64,000 nt of DNA, taken from Thermococcus sp. 21S7 (lineage in GTDB: Archaea > Methanobacteriota_B > Thermococci > Thermococcales > Thermococcaceae). Positions 1 to 9,626 of this stretch are shown here, piece by piece. Below the pieces are notes generated by a model. It saw only the letters and a program-made list of their open reading frames with translations. It ran no database searches and had not been told where the DNA came from. The stretch spans positions 62,001 to 126,000 of the forward strand of contig NZ_SNUT01000007.1 in assembly GCF_012027615.1 (NCBI RefSeq), in the 5' to 3' direction. The position numbers and the translations under genes are program-made. The stretch's first letter is position 1. Every line of letters starts with the position of its first letter.

Positions 1-347
1 TTGCCCTTCTCCGTCTCCTCCTCCAAGAGGGCTCGGTAGAGTTCGAGGCTCTTCTCCAGCTCCCCTATGAGGTAGTAGAGGTCGGCCAGCTCGAACTTTA
101 CGTCGAATGTGTCCTTCTCCTCGGCCATCTTCTCGAACTCGCTCAGCTTCTCCACACCGAGGAGTTCGTGGGAGTAGTAAACGGTGAGCTTGTACAGTTC
201 GAAATCACCACACTCCAGGGCGAGCTTTTCGGCCTTTTCGAGGACCTCCTTAAGCTCCTCGTCGCCCAGCTCGTCAACCCTGTGGTACAGAAGGGTTGCA
301 ACCTTTTTGCAATCCTTTTCCTCGATTGCCTTCAGAATCTCCTCCAT
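1..347 (-). CDS. TPR-like helical repeat protein (partial, runs off the left edge)
   Basis: Only the first 115 or so codons are inside the window. The start is ATG at 347, preceded by a GAGGTG ribosome-binding site at 355-360. The visible protein is almost entirely charged amphipathic helices. Two or three 34-residue-like units recur, with signatures such as ELADLYYLIGELEKSLELY, which fits the TPR fold. Such proteins are usually cytoplasmic scaffolds. No catalytic motif is visible and the C-terminus is missing, so no specific partner can be named. It faces the same way as the secreted protein gene upstream of it, 70 bp away. Confidence 0.7.
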   Translation of the reverse strand, partial: MEEILKAIEEKDCKKVATLLYHRVDELGDEELKEVLEKAEKLALECGDFELYKLTVYYSHELLGVEKLSEFEKMAEEKDTFDVKFELADLYYLIGELEKSLELYRALLEEETEKG

Positions 348-416
348 CTCAGAACACCTCAGAATAATAACAGTTTCAGAGTATTTAATGCTTTGGCAGA
401 AATTAAATGGAGAAGA

Positions 417-3413
417 CTAGCGCCTCCTCCAAAGGACCAGGATTGCGGCCAGAACGACGACTATTCCCGGTCCGCATGTGCCCCCCGACTCGGTCGGGGA
501 TGGCTGGGTGCTGGAGGAACTCGTCTCTGAAGGGCCCGTTTCCTCGCCCGGCGTGCTTGACGTCGTTCCTGATGGTGTGGCAGTTGGGGCTTCGGTTGAT
601 GTCGTTTCCGTTGGCGAGGGGCTCTCCGCGGCTCCAACCGTTATGGTGATCCTCCTGACGTCCTCTCCTCCCAGGTTGTCCCTCACCTTCAGGGTCACCG
701 TGTAGTTGCCGGCGCTTGAGTAGGTGTGAACGGGTTCGGCCTCGCTGGAGGTGCTCCCGTCTCCAAAGTCCCAGCTCCAGCCCACTATATTCCCGTCCCT
801 GTCGTAGGACTTGTCCGCGAAGCTTATCTCCTCCCCGGCCTTCGGTTCCTTTGGCAGGAACGTGAAGTCAGCCGTCGGCGGATAGTTCCGCGGCTCCACG
901 GTTATCTCCTTGTAGTAGGTTCCCTTCAGTCCGCTTTCGTCTTCGACTGTTAGCATTACCGTGTACGAGCCAGGGTTTGTATACGTGTGCCTCGGATTCC
1001 TTTCGGTTGAAGTGCTTCCGTCGCCGAAGTTCCAGCTCCACCTGGCAACGCTTCCGTCCGGGTCTATGGAGCTGTCCGTGAAGCGCACCTCGTCTCCTGC
1101 CTTAATCTCTGCGGGCGAGTAGCTGAAGAGCGCCGCTGGCTTCTCGTTCGGTTTGACGTTTACCGATGCCTTGCAGGTGGCGTTGGCATTCAGGGGGTCG
1201 TAGACGGTCAGGGTGACCTTGTAGTTCCCCTCCTCGCGGTAGATGTGCTTTGTCTCTGTGCCGTTGCCCTCTGTGGAGTAGCCGTCTCCAAAGTCAATCT
1301 CCCACCTCATGGAGCCGTTCTCCGGGTCGTTTAGATCCAGGTCGAAGTCAACTTCAAGCGGAAGCTTTCCGGAGCTTGGAGAGGCTGAAATCGAACACTC
1401 CGGCGGCTTGTTCATGAGCAGCAGGGCATGGTAGTCTATCGTGAAGAAGCCGAAGTTTATCAGTATCGGGCTTCCGCTCCTTGTCTCGTAGTGCTCCCCC
1501 TTGCTGGGCACGAGGAAGTCGAGAACCAGATGTCCGTCCTCGCTGTCGAGGTAGATAACTCCGGTTGCGTTGTACCACATGCTCGGGTCGCTTATGCCGC
1601 CCTTGTAGACAACCTTGACGCTGGTTTCGTTGGAAACGGTCACCTCATGAGTCGTTACCCTCTCATAGCCGTAGCTGCCTTCAATTTTCATATCGAGGCT
1701 TGAGGTGGGTGAGGTGTAGCCCCCTCCGATGCCGATGGAAACGCCGACGTTGAAGGTGTTCCTGCTCTTCGTCCAGCCCAGCTCCTTGACTGCCCTCTCG
1801 TAGGAGCTACCCACCTGACCGACCTCCATGGTGAAGGTGTCGAGGAGGTTCCCGGGCTCGTAGTTCTTCAGCTCGTTGAGGTTCTCAGGGTAGGTGTTTA
1901 TATCCCCAATCTCGTGCAGGTCCGACTTGTAGTTCTGGAAGTGGACGTGGGGCGGCCCCTTGGGAACAGTCACGAGTATGTACTGCTGCTCGCCGTTCAC
2001 AACAGCAAGCTCCGGCGGGCTTATTATCGGGAACTCGTAGACGTCGTAGTCCGTGGTCACGTAAAGCGCTCCGTCGCCCATATCGGACGTCAGTCCATAG
2101 GTTATGCTCTCCTCGTAGCTCTGCCCTCTCTCCCGCTGGAGCTGGAACCCCATGCTCACCTTAAGGTTGACCTCCGCGTAGGCGACCTTCTTGTTGCCCA
2201 TGACCGCCTTCATTCCGAGGCTCATCTTGATGTCGTGGGTGGACTTCACCGAGAACTTCGTTGCGTGGGTTTTTTCGGTAGTGAACTCCGAGTAGAATAC
2301 CCCCGTCTTGTTTATGACGTCGTAGTCAACCGGTGGGGCGTTTATAACCGCTATAACGAGGTTTTCAACGTGCATTCTCCCTTTCCTTGGAGGTCCGACA
2401 ATTATTGAGTTGCCATCCACGTCGCCAACCGCGAGGCCCGCTCCGTAACTGAACTCCGTCTTCAGGCCCTTCGGCCCGTTCAGCAGGTCTCCTCCAAGGT
2501 TGTAGACCTTCACGTAGCCGTCCTGGGAGGCCCAGACTATCTCGTCGAGGCCGTCTGTGTTAACGTCCCCAACGGTCATCCTGTCCCCCTTCTGGAAGGG
2601 CATCACAAAGGTCGCTAACTCTCTCCCCTCCAGCTGGGCGCCCTTCTTTGAGAAGCCAAAGACGTGTACGCCCCTCTCCTGGTAGTCGTCCGAGTCCTGG
2701 GTGGCCACGACCAGTTCGTTCAGTCCGTCGAGGTTGACGTCCCCAATCGCCATCTCGTCCCTCGACGTCAGCTCAAAGTAGTCCTCTGTTGGCAGACTCC
2801 CGATGACGTTGCCGTTCATATCGTAGAGGGTTATGATGTTTGCACTCACGTCAGCGTGCACGATCTCGGCCTTTCCGTCGCCGTCGAGGTCGCCGACGGC
2901 TATTGAATCGCCATTCGCGAAATCATCGACCTTGAACTGGTTCAGAAGGTTGAAGTTCTCGTCGAATACGTGCATCCAGTTGTTCCTGTCGGCGTGGACG
3001 ATCTCGGCCTTCCCGTTGCCTGTGAGGTCTCCGCAGGCCAGGTCGTCCCCGGCCTCAAAATTTACGTCGTGTTTGCCCAGTTCGGTACCGCCCGCACTGT
3101 AGATGTATATCTTGTTCGTGCTCCTGTCGCCCTGGATTATCTCGGCTTTTCCATCGCCGTTAACGTCACAGGCCGCCATCTCATCCCATTTTTCATACCC
3201 TGTGTGGAATTTCCCGATGACGTCTCCACTCTCGTTCTCATAGGTCCAGAAGTAGTCCCCGCGATCGCCTATGATTATCTCCTCGTCCGCTATAACCATA
3301 CCCCCCGAACCGTCAACGAGGTCGGATTCCTCCGCGGTGACCCGGTGACCCGGCAGGGTGAATACCGAAACCGTCAGAAGCATAACAATAAACAGAGCAG
3401 TATTCCGTTTCAT
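417..3413 (-). CDS. Large secreted surface protein: FG-GAP repeats, amphipathic beta region, three PKD domains, CGP-type C-terminal anchor
   Basis: The 998-residue product starts with a signal peptide (about residues 1-27). Residues about 55-335 hold repeated calcium-binding FG-GAP/VCBS motifs of the type GDVNxDGxxEI, probably a beta-propeller. Residues about 375-615 form a beta-rich, glycine- and serine-rich region with no named domain. Three PKD domains follow at about 674-752, 755-838 and 845-922, each with a WSWDFGDGS-like core. A Ser/Thr/Pro stalk then leads to a Cys-Gly-Pro tripartite tail (Cys about 980, hydrophobic stretch, three arginines), the sorting signal known in Thermococcales. 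It is likely displayed on the cell surface; the ligand or substrate is unknown. The gene stands alone. Confidence 0.85.
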   Translation of the reverse strand: MKRNTALFIVMLLTVSVFTLPGHRVTAEESDLVDGSGGMVIADEEIIIGDRGDYFWTYENESGDVIGKFHTGYEKWDEMAACDVNGDGKAEIIQGDRSTNKIYIYSAGGTELGKHDVNFEAGDDLACGDLTGNGKAEIVHADRNNWMHVFDENFNLLNQFKVDDFANGDSIAVGDLDGDGKAEIVHADVSANIITLYDMNGNVIGSLPTEDYFELTSRDEMAIGDVNLDGLNELVVATQDSDDYQERGVHVFGFSKKGAQLEGRELATFVMPFQKGDRMTVGDVNTDGLDEIVWASQDGYVKVYNLGGDLLNGPKGLKTEFSYGAGLAVGDVDGNSIIVGPPRKGRMHVENLVIAVINAPPVDYDVINKTGVFYSEFTTEKTHATKFSVKSTHDIKMSLGMKAVMGNKKVAYAEVNLKVSMGFQLQRERGQSYEESITYGLTSDMGDGALYVTTDYDVYEFPIISPPELAVVNGEQQYILVTVPKGPPHVHFQNYKSDLHEIGDINTYPENLNELKNYEPGNLLDTFTMEVGQVGSSYERAVKELGWTKSRNTFNVGVSIGIGGGYTSPTSSLDMKIEGSYGYERVTTHEVTVSNETSVKVVYKGGISDPSMWYNATGVIYLDSEDGHLVLDFLVPSKGEHYETRSGSPILINFGFFTIDYHALLLMNKPPECSISASPSSGKLPLEVDFDLDLNDPENGSMRWEIDFGDGYSTEGNGTETKHIYREEGNYKVTLTVYDPLNANATCKASVNVKPNEKPAALFSYSPAEIKAGDEVRFTDSSIDPDGSVARWSWNFGDGSTSTERNPRHTYTNPGSYTVMLTVEDESGLKGTYYKEITVEPRNYPPTADFTFLPKEPKAGEEISFADKSYDRDGNIVGWSWDFGDGSTSSEAEPVHTYSSAGNYTVTLKVRDNLGGEDVRRITITVGAAESPSPTETTSTEAPTATPSGTTSSTPGEETGPSETSSSSTQPSPTESGGTCGPGIVVVLAAILVLWRRR

Positions 3414-3492
3414 ACAAATTCCCCCTCAAGCTGAGTCCACGGAGGTTCCCAGAATGGCAACCTACGTAAACCTAATACTTGTTATATTTCAA

Positions 3493-3500
3493 AATATAAA
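3493..3500 (-). promoter_or_regulatory. TATA box of the FG-GAP/PKD surface protein gene
   Basis: On the minus strand this reads TTTATATT. It lies about 80 bases before the start codon at 3413, which implies an untranslated leader of roughly 50-55 bases. This is longer than for most genes in the window. A GAGGGGGA ribosome-binding site sits just before the start codon. Confidence 0.5.
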
Positions 3501-3584
3501 ATGGTTTTCATGACTTTACCTTACATTTTTGGTGAATAACTAGAGGGATTTTCGGAAAGTCCGCCTGGTGGAGGCTCCGGGAGC

Positions 3585-3592
3585 TTTTTAAA
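3585..3592 (+). promoter_or_regulatory. TATA box of the rnz-traB-zinc ribbon cluster
   Basis: TTTTTAAA lies 22-29 bases before the rnz start codon, so transcription should begin very close to the strong ribosome-binding site GGAGGTGAT at 3602-3610. The gene before it on this stretch is divergent, so this is an independent promoter. Confidence 0.6.
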
Positions 3593-3613
3593 CTTCTCCT
3601 CGGAGGTGATAGC

Positions 3614-4558
3614 ATGCTTGAAGTGATTTTCCTCGGCACGGGCGGCATAATGCCCACCAGGGAGAGAAACGTTCCAGCGGTGGCTCTCCGCTACAAGGGT
3701 GAGATCATACTCTTCGACGTCGGAGAGGGCACGATGAGGCAGATGAATGCGGCAAAGCTCAGCCCGATGAAGGTGGAGAAGATATTCATCACGCACTTTC
3801 ACGGCGACCACTACCTCGGCCTGGCTGCCCTGATACAGACGATGAACCTCTGGGACAGGGAAAAGCCCCTTCACATCTACGGTCCCAAATACACCTTCGA
3901 GTTCGTTCAGAACTTCCTCAACAGCGGCTTCTTCAGGCCGGGGTTTGATATACACGTCCACGAGCTGCGAGAGACGAGGCTGAAGTTCGGGGACTACGAA
4001 ATCTGGAGCTTCAAGGTCGAGCATGGGATTCCGGCTCTGGGCTACGTATTTAAGGAAAAAGACCGGCGCGGGAAGTTCCTGCCGGAGAAGTTGAGGGAAT
4101 ACGGCCTGAGAGAGGGGCCGATACTCGGGAAGCTTGAGCGTGAAGGTAAAATCGAGTGGAACGGGAAAACGATTTACCTTGAGGACGTCACAGGGCCAAG
4201 GAGGAAGGGGGTCAAGGTCGTCTACACCGGCGACACCGAGCCCGCTGAAAGGGTCAGGCTCTTCGCCGAGAGGGCTGACCTTCTAATCCATGAGGCCACC
4301 TATCTGAATCCAGCCGACAGGGGCGATAGCTACCACTCGACGGTCGCGGAGGCCTGCGAGGTCGCCAAGAGGGCCAAGGTCAGGCTTTTGGCACTCTTCC
4401 ACAGGGCCTTCCGCTACACCTACGATGAATACCTGAGCGGGGCCTCTCGGATATGCCGCGATTTTGGAGTAGATTTCATAGTTCCGAGAGATTTCGACAT
4501 TTTGACGTTTAAATCCGACGAATTCAGTGTGAGAAACCTTCTGGAGGAGAAAAGATGA
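3614..4558 (+). CDS. rnz: Ribonuclease Z (tRNA 3' endonuclease)
   Basis: A 314-residue metallo-beta-lactamase-fold endonuclease that removes the 3' trailer from precursor tRNA. Visible motifs are FLGTGG at residues 6-11, the zinc motif HFHGDH at 61-66 preceded by KVEKIFIT, a conserved GDTEP near 210, and an HSTVAEA helix further on. Length and motif order match the short (bacterial/archaeal, homodimeric) form. The start follows GGAGGTGAT directly. Its stop overlaps the next start by 4 bases (ATGA), so translation of the two is probably coupled. All tRNA genes seen in this window encode their CCA end, relevant because RNase Z choice of cleavage site depends on CCA. Confidence 0.96.
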   Translation: MLEVIFLGTGGIMPTRERNVPAVALRYKGEIILFDVGEGTMRQMNAAKLSPMKVEKIFITHFHGDHYLGLAALIQTMNLWDREKPLHIYGPKYTFEFVQNFLNSGFFRPGFDIHVHELRETRLKFGDYEIWSFKVEHGIPALGYVFKEKDRRGKFLPEKLREYGLREGPILGKLEREGKIEWNGKTIYLEDVTGPRRKGVKVVYTGDTEPAERVRLFAERADLLIHEATYLNPADRGDSYHSTVAEACEVAKRAKVRLLALFHRAFRYTYDEYLSGASRICRDFGVDFIVPRDFDILTFKSDEFSVRNLLEEKR

Positions 4559-5253
4559 GCTATCTCCGCTACGTTAAGCTCATAGGCACGATGCACGTTT
4601 CGCCAAAGAGCAGGGAGGAGGTAATCAGGACGATACTGGAGGAGAGGCCACACGCCGTTGCGATAGAGCTCGACAGGGCGCGCTTCCTTTCCATGAACGG
4701 GAACAGGAAGATGACCCTTGAGGAAGCCCTCCGCTTCGGCAGAAAGGGGCTGATAAACTATGCGCTCGCAAAGGTTGAGGAGAAACTGGGGGAGGAGTTT
4801 GGGATGGCACCGGGGGAGGAGATGAAAGCGGCCGTAAGCGCCGCCCAAGCCCTCGGCGTTCCCCTCTACCTCATAGACGAGGACATAACCGTCATACTCT
4901 CCAAGATAGCCGCCGCCCCGGGGAGGGAGAAGCTTCTCATGGCCCTGGAGGCCCTGGGGATATTCCTGCCCGTTAGGCTCGGCGAGCCCTCCGACCCAAT
5001 GGCCGAGTACAGGGTCATGATGGTGGAGTTCAAGCGCCGCTATCCCTACCTCTACCGCGTTCTGGTCGAGGAGAGGAACGAGGTAATGGCGAGGAACCTC
5101 GTGTCCATAGTCGAGAACCTTAAGCTTCATGGGGTTAAGAGGCCACGGGTTATAGCCGTGGTTGGCCTCGGCCACAAGCCGGGGATAGAGCATCTCCTGG
5201 ACAGGGGGAAGGAGAGATTCCTCTCGCCCTACTGGACAGCGGGGGTGATGTGA
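4555..5253 (+). CDS. TraB/PrgY family protein
   Basis: A 232-residue member of the TraB/PrgY family, recognised by the N-terminal signature GTMHVSPKS, the following VAIELD segment, and the late GLGHKPG motif. The family is related to the TIKI/EreA-type putative hydrolase fold, with conserved His and Glu residues in these motifs. Bacterial PrgY lowers pheromone activity, but the archaeal role is unknown. The archaeal version here lacks the C-terminal membrane segments found in many relatives. It overlaps rnz at its start and a zinc-ribbon gene at its end (TGATG), so it is in an operon with both. Confidence 0.85.
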   Translation: MSYLRYVKLIGTMHVSPKSREEVIRTILEERPHAVAIELDRARFLSMNGNRKMTLEEALRFGRKGLINYALAKVEEKLGEEFGMAPGEEMKAAVSAAQALGVPLYLIDEDITVILSKIAAAPGREKLLMALEALGIFLPVRLGEPSDPMAEYRVMMVEFKRRYPYLYRVLVEERNEVMARNLVSIVENLKLHGVKRPRVIAVVGLGHKPGIEHLLDRGKERFLSPYWTAGVM

Positions 5254-5429
5254 TGGAAAGGAGACAGCTGGTCTGCCCGCTCTGCGGCGGAACGGATTTT
5301 AAGGTTGAAGAGGGGAAGATAGACAGCAAATGGGGCTTTACGGCGCACAAGGTGAAGATAGTCATCTGCAGGAACTGCGGCTACATTATGATGTTCCATA
5401 AGGGGAGAACCATCTGGGACTTTGACTGA
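5253..5429 (+). CDS. Zinc-ribbon miniprotein, 58 residues
   Basis: The ATG at 5253 overlaps the traB stop codon by one base. The protein has two CxxC knuckles, CPLCGG near the start and CRNCGY near residue 40, separated by about 27 residues: a single zinc ribbon and little else. This suggests a nucleic-acid-binding or protein-docking role, but no function can be assigned. Its overlap with the TraB gene implies co-expression. Confidence 0.75.
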   Translation: MERRQLVCPLCGGTDFKVEEGKIDSKWGFTAHKVKIVICRNCGYIMMFHKGRTIWDFD

Positions 5430-5478
5430 TTCGTTACTTTTATATTTAGAACCGCCACAGCATTCTTGGGGATTCACC

Positions 5479-5658
5479 ATGAAGGACAGACTTGAAAAGA
5501 TGCTCAACGTCAAGATCCTTGAAATCGAGGAGCTTGAGGACAAGATAGTTGTTTACGTTCCGGAGGATCAGGTGAGGATAGCGGTGGGGAGCGGCGGTGC
5601 CGCCGTTAAAGCCGCCGAGCTTGTAATCGGCAAGAAGATTGAAGTAAAGGGCAAGTGA
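5479..5658 (+). CDS. Stand-alone KH-domain protein, NusA KH2-like, 59 residues
   Basis: The start is ATG at 5479; the segment before it in the same frame is not conserved-looking and contains the promoter (TATA-like TTTTATATTT near 5438-5447). The protein is one short alpha/beta unit with VYVPEDQ followed by a KH nucleic-acid-binding loop GSGG at about residues 37-40 and a closing strand. VPEDQ followed by a glycine loop is the pattern of the second KH domain of NusA. It probably binds single-stranded RNA. A separate, longer NusA-like KH protein is encoded at 40095-40607. Confidence 0.75.
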   Translation: MKDRLEKMLNVKILEIEELEDKIVVYVPEDQVRIAVGSGGAAVKAAELVIGKKIEVKGK

Positions 5659-5679
5659 GCCTCCCCGCGGGGCGTTTCA

Positions 5680-6288
5680 ATGCACTACGGACAGTGGAAA
5701 GGAACTCACAGGGCCGGCATGGGACGGAGGGAGATCAAGGATTTACTGATTTCTTTTCTAGTCCTTGCTCTGCTGTTTTCCAACTTTGACCCCTATGCGA
5801 TTCCATATTCCGTCATCGCCGTTCTGACGGCCTTCATCTTCCACGAACTTGCCCACAGGCAGATGGCGCGGCACTACGGTTACAGGGCGTACTACAAACG
5901 CTGGGACACGGGGATACTCTTGGCGCTTCTCGTGGGCATAGCGACGCGCCTTCTCACCGGAACGACTTGGATATTCGCCGCCCTCGGTGCCGTTCAGGTC
6001 TACGCCCCCTACGCGGTGGATTTCAGAGAGGCCTTCGGAAAGATAGCCCTCGCGGGTCCGCTGACCAACATAGCCGTCGGCGCTGCCGCACTGGTAGCCC
6101 TGAGGGCAGTGGCTCCGTTCACGTCCCTCTGGTGGGTCATCAAGATGACGGCAACGGTCAACCTGTGGCTGGCGTTCTTCAACCTGCTCCCGTTCCCACC
6201 TCTGGACGGCTCCAAGGTCGTCCGCTGGAACGCCGGCTACTGGGCGGTCTCCATCGGCGTCGCCTACCTCCTCTTCAGACTGCTGTAA
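5680..6288 (+). CDS. M50 family membrane metalloprotease (site-2 protease type)
   Basis: A polytopic membrane protein of up to 202 residues. The zinc motif HELAH sits in a membrane helix near residue 57, and the third-ligand motif PFPPLDGSK near 177 supplies the conserved aspartate. Both are diagnostic of intramembrane-cleaving M50 proteases. It has about five hydrophobic segments and no PDZ domain, so it is the minimal form. The start could be ATG 5680 or the internal ATG 5719; neither has a strong ribosome-binding site. The substrate is unknown. The stop codon TAA lies inside a regulatory palindrome for the next gene. Confidence 0.85.
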   Translation: MHYGQWKGTHRAGMGRREIKDLLISFLVLALLFSNFDPYAIPYSVIAVLTAFIFHELAHRQMARHYGYRAYYKRWDTGILLALLVGIATRLLTGTTWIFAALGAVQVYAPYAVDFREAFGKIALAGPLTNIAVGAAALVALRAVAPFTSLWWVIKMTATVNLWLAFFNLLPFPPLDGSKVVRWNAGYWAVSIGVAYLLFRLL

Positions 6289-6302
6289 CACTTTCGGTGA
6301 TA
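6286..6302. promoter_or_regulatory. Thermococcales glycolytic motif (Tgr/TrmBL1 site) upstream of pgiA
   Basis: The sequence TAACAC-TTTCG-GTGATA matches the known consensus TATCAC-N5-GTGATA with one mismatch. It lies upstream of the pgiA TATA-like element (TTAAATA, 6316-6322). In Thermococcus, sites upstream of the BRE/TATA are where Tgr activates gluconeogenic genes. It overlaps the stop codon of the preceding protease gene. Confidence 0.75.
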
Positions 6303-6354
6303 CAAAAGGGAAAGGTTAAATAGCCCCATCCTCACTTCTATTACGGTGGTTCCA

Positions 6355-6924
6355 ATGGAGTACAAGAATCCGCTGGGTGTTGATATCGACCTCGAAACCG
6401 GGATTATACCAGGTGCCAAAAAGCTCGTCAGAAGGCTCAGCGACCTGAAGGGATACTTCGTCGATGAAAACGCCTACGAAGAGCTTCTCAAGGAAAACCC
6501 GGTTGTCTACGAGGTTTACGCGATTGAGCAGGATGAGAAGGACGGCGACCTCAACTTCGCGACCACCGTCCTCTACCCGGGTAAGGTCGGAAGGGAGTTC
6601 TTCTTCACCAAGGGGCACTATCACTCCAAGGCGGACAGGGCGGAGATATACTACGGCATCAAGGGGAAGGGCGGAATGCTCCTCCAGACGCCCGAAGGAA
6701 AGGCCGAATGGATAGAGATGAAGCCCGGAACGGTTGTCTACGTTCCCCCCTACTGGGCGCACAGGACAGTCAACACTGGTGACGAGCCGTTCATCTTCCT
6801 GGCGATATACCCTGCCGACGCCGGCCACGACTACGGCAGCATAGCCGAGAAGGGCTTCTCCAAGCTGGTCATTGAGGAGAACGGCGAAGTCAAGGTTGTG
6901 GACAACCCGAGATGGAAGGAGTGA
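6355..6924 (+). CDS. pgiA: Cupin-type glucose-6-phosphate isomerase
   Basis: A 189-residue cupin phosphoglucose isomerase that interconverts glucose-6-phosphate and fructose-6-phosphate. It is unrelated to the classical PGI fold. Metal ligands are visible as His88, His90 and Glu97 in the GHYHSKADRAEIYYG motif and His136 in YWAHRTVN, the same positions as in the Pyrococcus furiosus enzyme. ATG 6355 is chosen over GTG 6346 because GGTGGT at 6345-6350 serves as ribosome-binding site and the length then equals the characterised enzyme. It is followed by glkA in the same direction with its own promoter. Confidence 0.97.
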   Translation: MEYKNPLGVDIDLETGIIPGAKKLVRRLSDLKGYFVDENAYEELLKENPVVYEVYAIEQDEKDGDLNFATTVLYPGKVGREFFFTKGHYHSKADRAEIYYGIKGKGGMLLQTPEGKAEWIEMKPGTVVYVPPYWAHRTVNTGDEPFIFLAIYPADAGHDYGSIAEKGFSKLVIEENGEVKVVDNPRWKE

Positions 6925-6953
6925 GCCTTTGATTTCCCTTTTTCTCACCGTAA

Positions 6954-8360
<1,407 letters not shown>

Positions 8361-8442
8361 AACAAACCTTTTTATTTTCGCGCTCCCAAATTTTTTACGG
8401 GGTTCCCTTTTCATCTTCGAAAATTATCAAGGGGTGGTTGAA

Positions 8443-9624
8443 TTGCTTTTGGAGGCTCCGGTTTACAAGGAACTGTTTGGAGCGGTTGAGATTTACGAGG
8501 TTCAGAAGGTTATCAAACTGGACACGCAGACGCGAGACGTGGGGAGCTTTACAGTCACGAACGTGCCCCGCGAGGACATCTACGGGACTCTTGAAGACAT
8601 CGCGATAGTCGTTCCGATGAAGAACGAGAAGCTCCAGCTGGTCGATGGTGTTCTGAAGGCCATACCGCACCAGTGTCCGATAATAATCGTCTCGAACAGC
8701 AAGAGGAAGGGGCCGAACCTCTTCAAGCAGGAGGTTGACCTCGTAAAGCACTTCTACAACCTCACCCACTCGCGCATAGTAATGGTCCACCAGAAGGACG
8801 TGGGGGTCGCTGAGGCCTTTCGCGAGGTGGGATACACGGACATCCTCGATGAGAACGGAAGCGTGAGGAGCGGAAAGGGTGAGGGGATGCTGATAGGAAT
8901 CCTCCTTGCGAAGGCCATAGGGGCCAAGTACGTGGGCTTCGTCGATGCCGACAACTACATCCCCGGTTCCGTCAACGAGTACGTGAAGGACTACGCGGCT
9001 GGCTTTCTGATGAGCGAGAGCGAATACGCAATGGTTCGTCTGAGCTGGCGCCACAAGCCCAAGGTCAGCACTAAGGGACTGTACTTCAGAAAGTGGGGCC
9101 GCGTGAGCGAGATAACGAACCGCTACATGAACGCCCTCTTCGGCGTGGCCACGAACTTTGAGACGAGCATTATAGTGACGGGAAACGCAGGCGAGCACGC
9201 GATGAGCATCAAGCTGGCCGAGATAATGCCGTTCTCGACGGGCTACTCAATAGAGCCCTTCGAGCTGGTGTACCTCTTTGAGACTTTCGGGAGGTGGGGG
9301 GAGGATCCCCACACGGACGTTTACGACCAGGGGGTCGAGGTGTTCCAGATAGAAACGCTGAACCCCCATCTGCACGAGGACAAGGGACAGGAGCACGTCG
9401 TTAACATGATTCTCAGCTCCCTGGGGACGATATACCACTCCAAGCTGGCGACGGAATCCATGCGGAACCAGATACTGAAGGAGCTTCGCCTTCACGGTCT
9501 CCTGGGCAAGAACGAGGAACCGCCGAGTCCGAGGATCATGCCACCCATAGAGAACATAGACGTGAACCGGTGGATGGAGACCCTGGAAGACAACGCCGAA
9601 ACGCTCCTGCGCTTCGAGGTGTGA
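8443..9624 (+). CDS. mpgS: Mannosyl-3-phosphoglycerate synthase
   Basis: A GT55-family glycosyltransferase that joins GDP-mannose and 3-phosphoglycerate to mannosyl-3-phosphoglycerate, the first step in making the compatible solute mannosylglycerate. The start is a TTG at 8443, giving an N-terminus [10 protein letters not shown] and 393 residues, like the characterised P. horikoshii enzyme (about 394); GGGGTGG precedes it at 8431-8437. The metal/nucleotide DAD motif is at residues 168-170 in [11 protein letters not shown]. It is the first gene of the operon mpgS-mpgP-manC-membrane protein-manB; two bases separate it from mpgP. Confidence 0.96.
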   Translation: MLLEAPVYKELFGAVEIYEVQKVIKLDTQTRDVGSFTVTNVPREDIYGTLEDIAIVVPMKNEKLQLVDGVLKAIPHQCPIIIVSNSKRKGPNLFKQEVDLVKHFYNLTHSRIVMVHQKDVGVAEAFREVGYTDILDENGSVRSGKGEGMLIGILLAKAIGAKYVGFVDADNYIPGSVNEYVKDYAAGFLMSESEYAMVRLSWRHKPKVSTKGLYFRKWGRVSEITNRYMNALFGVATNFETSIIVTGNAGEHAMSIKLAEIMPFSTGYSIEPFELVYLFETFGRWGEDPHTDVYDQGVEVFQIETLNPHLHEDKGQEHVVNMILSSLGTIYHSKLATESMRNQILKELRLHGLLGKNEEPPSPRIMPPIENIDVNRWMETLEDNAETLLRFEV

Positions 9625-9626
9625 CG

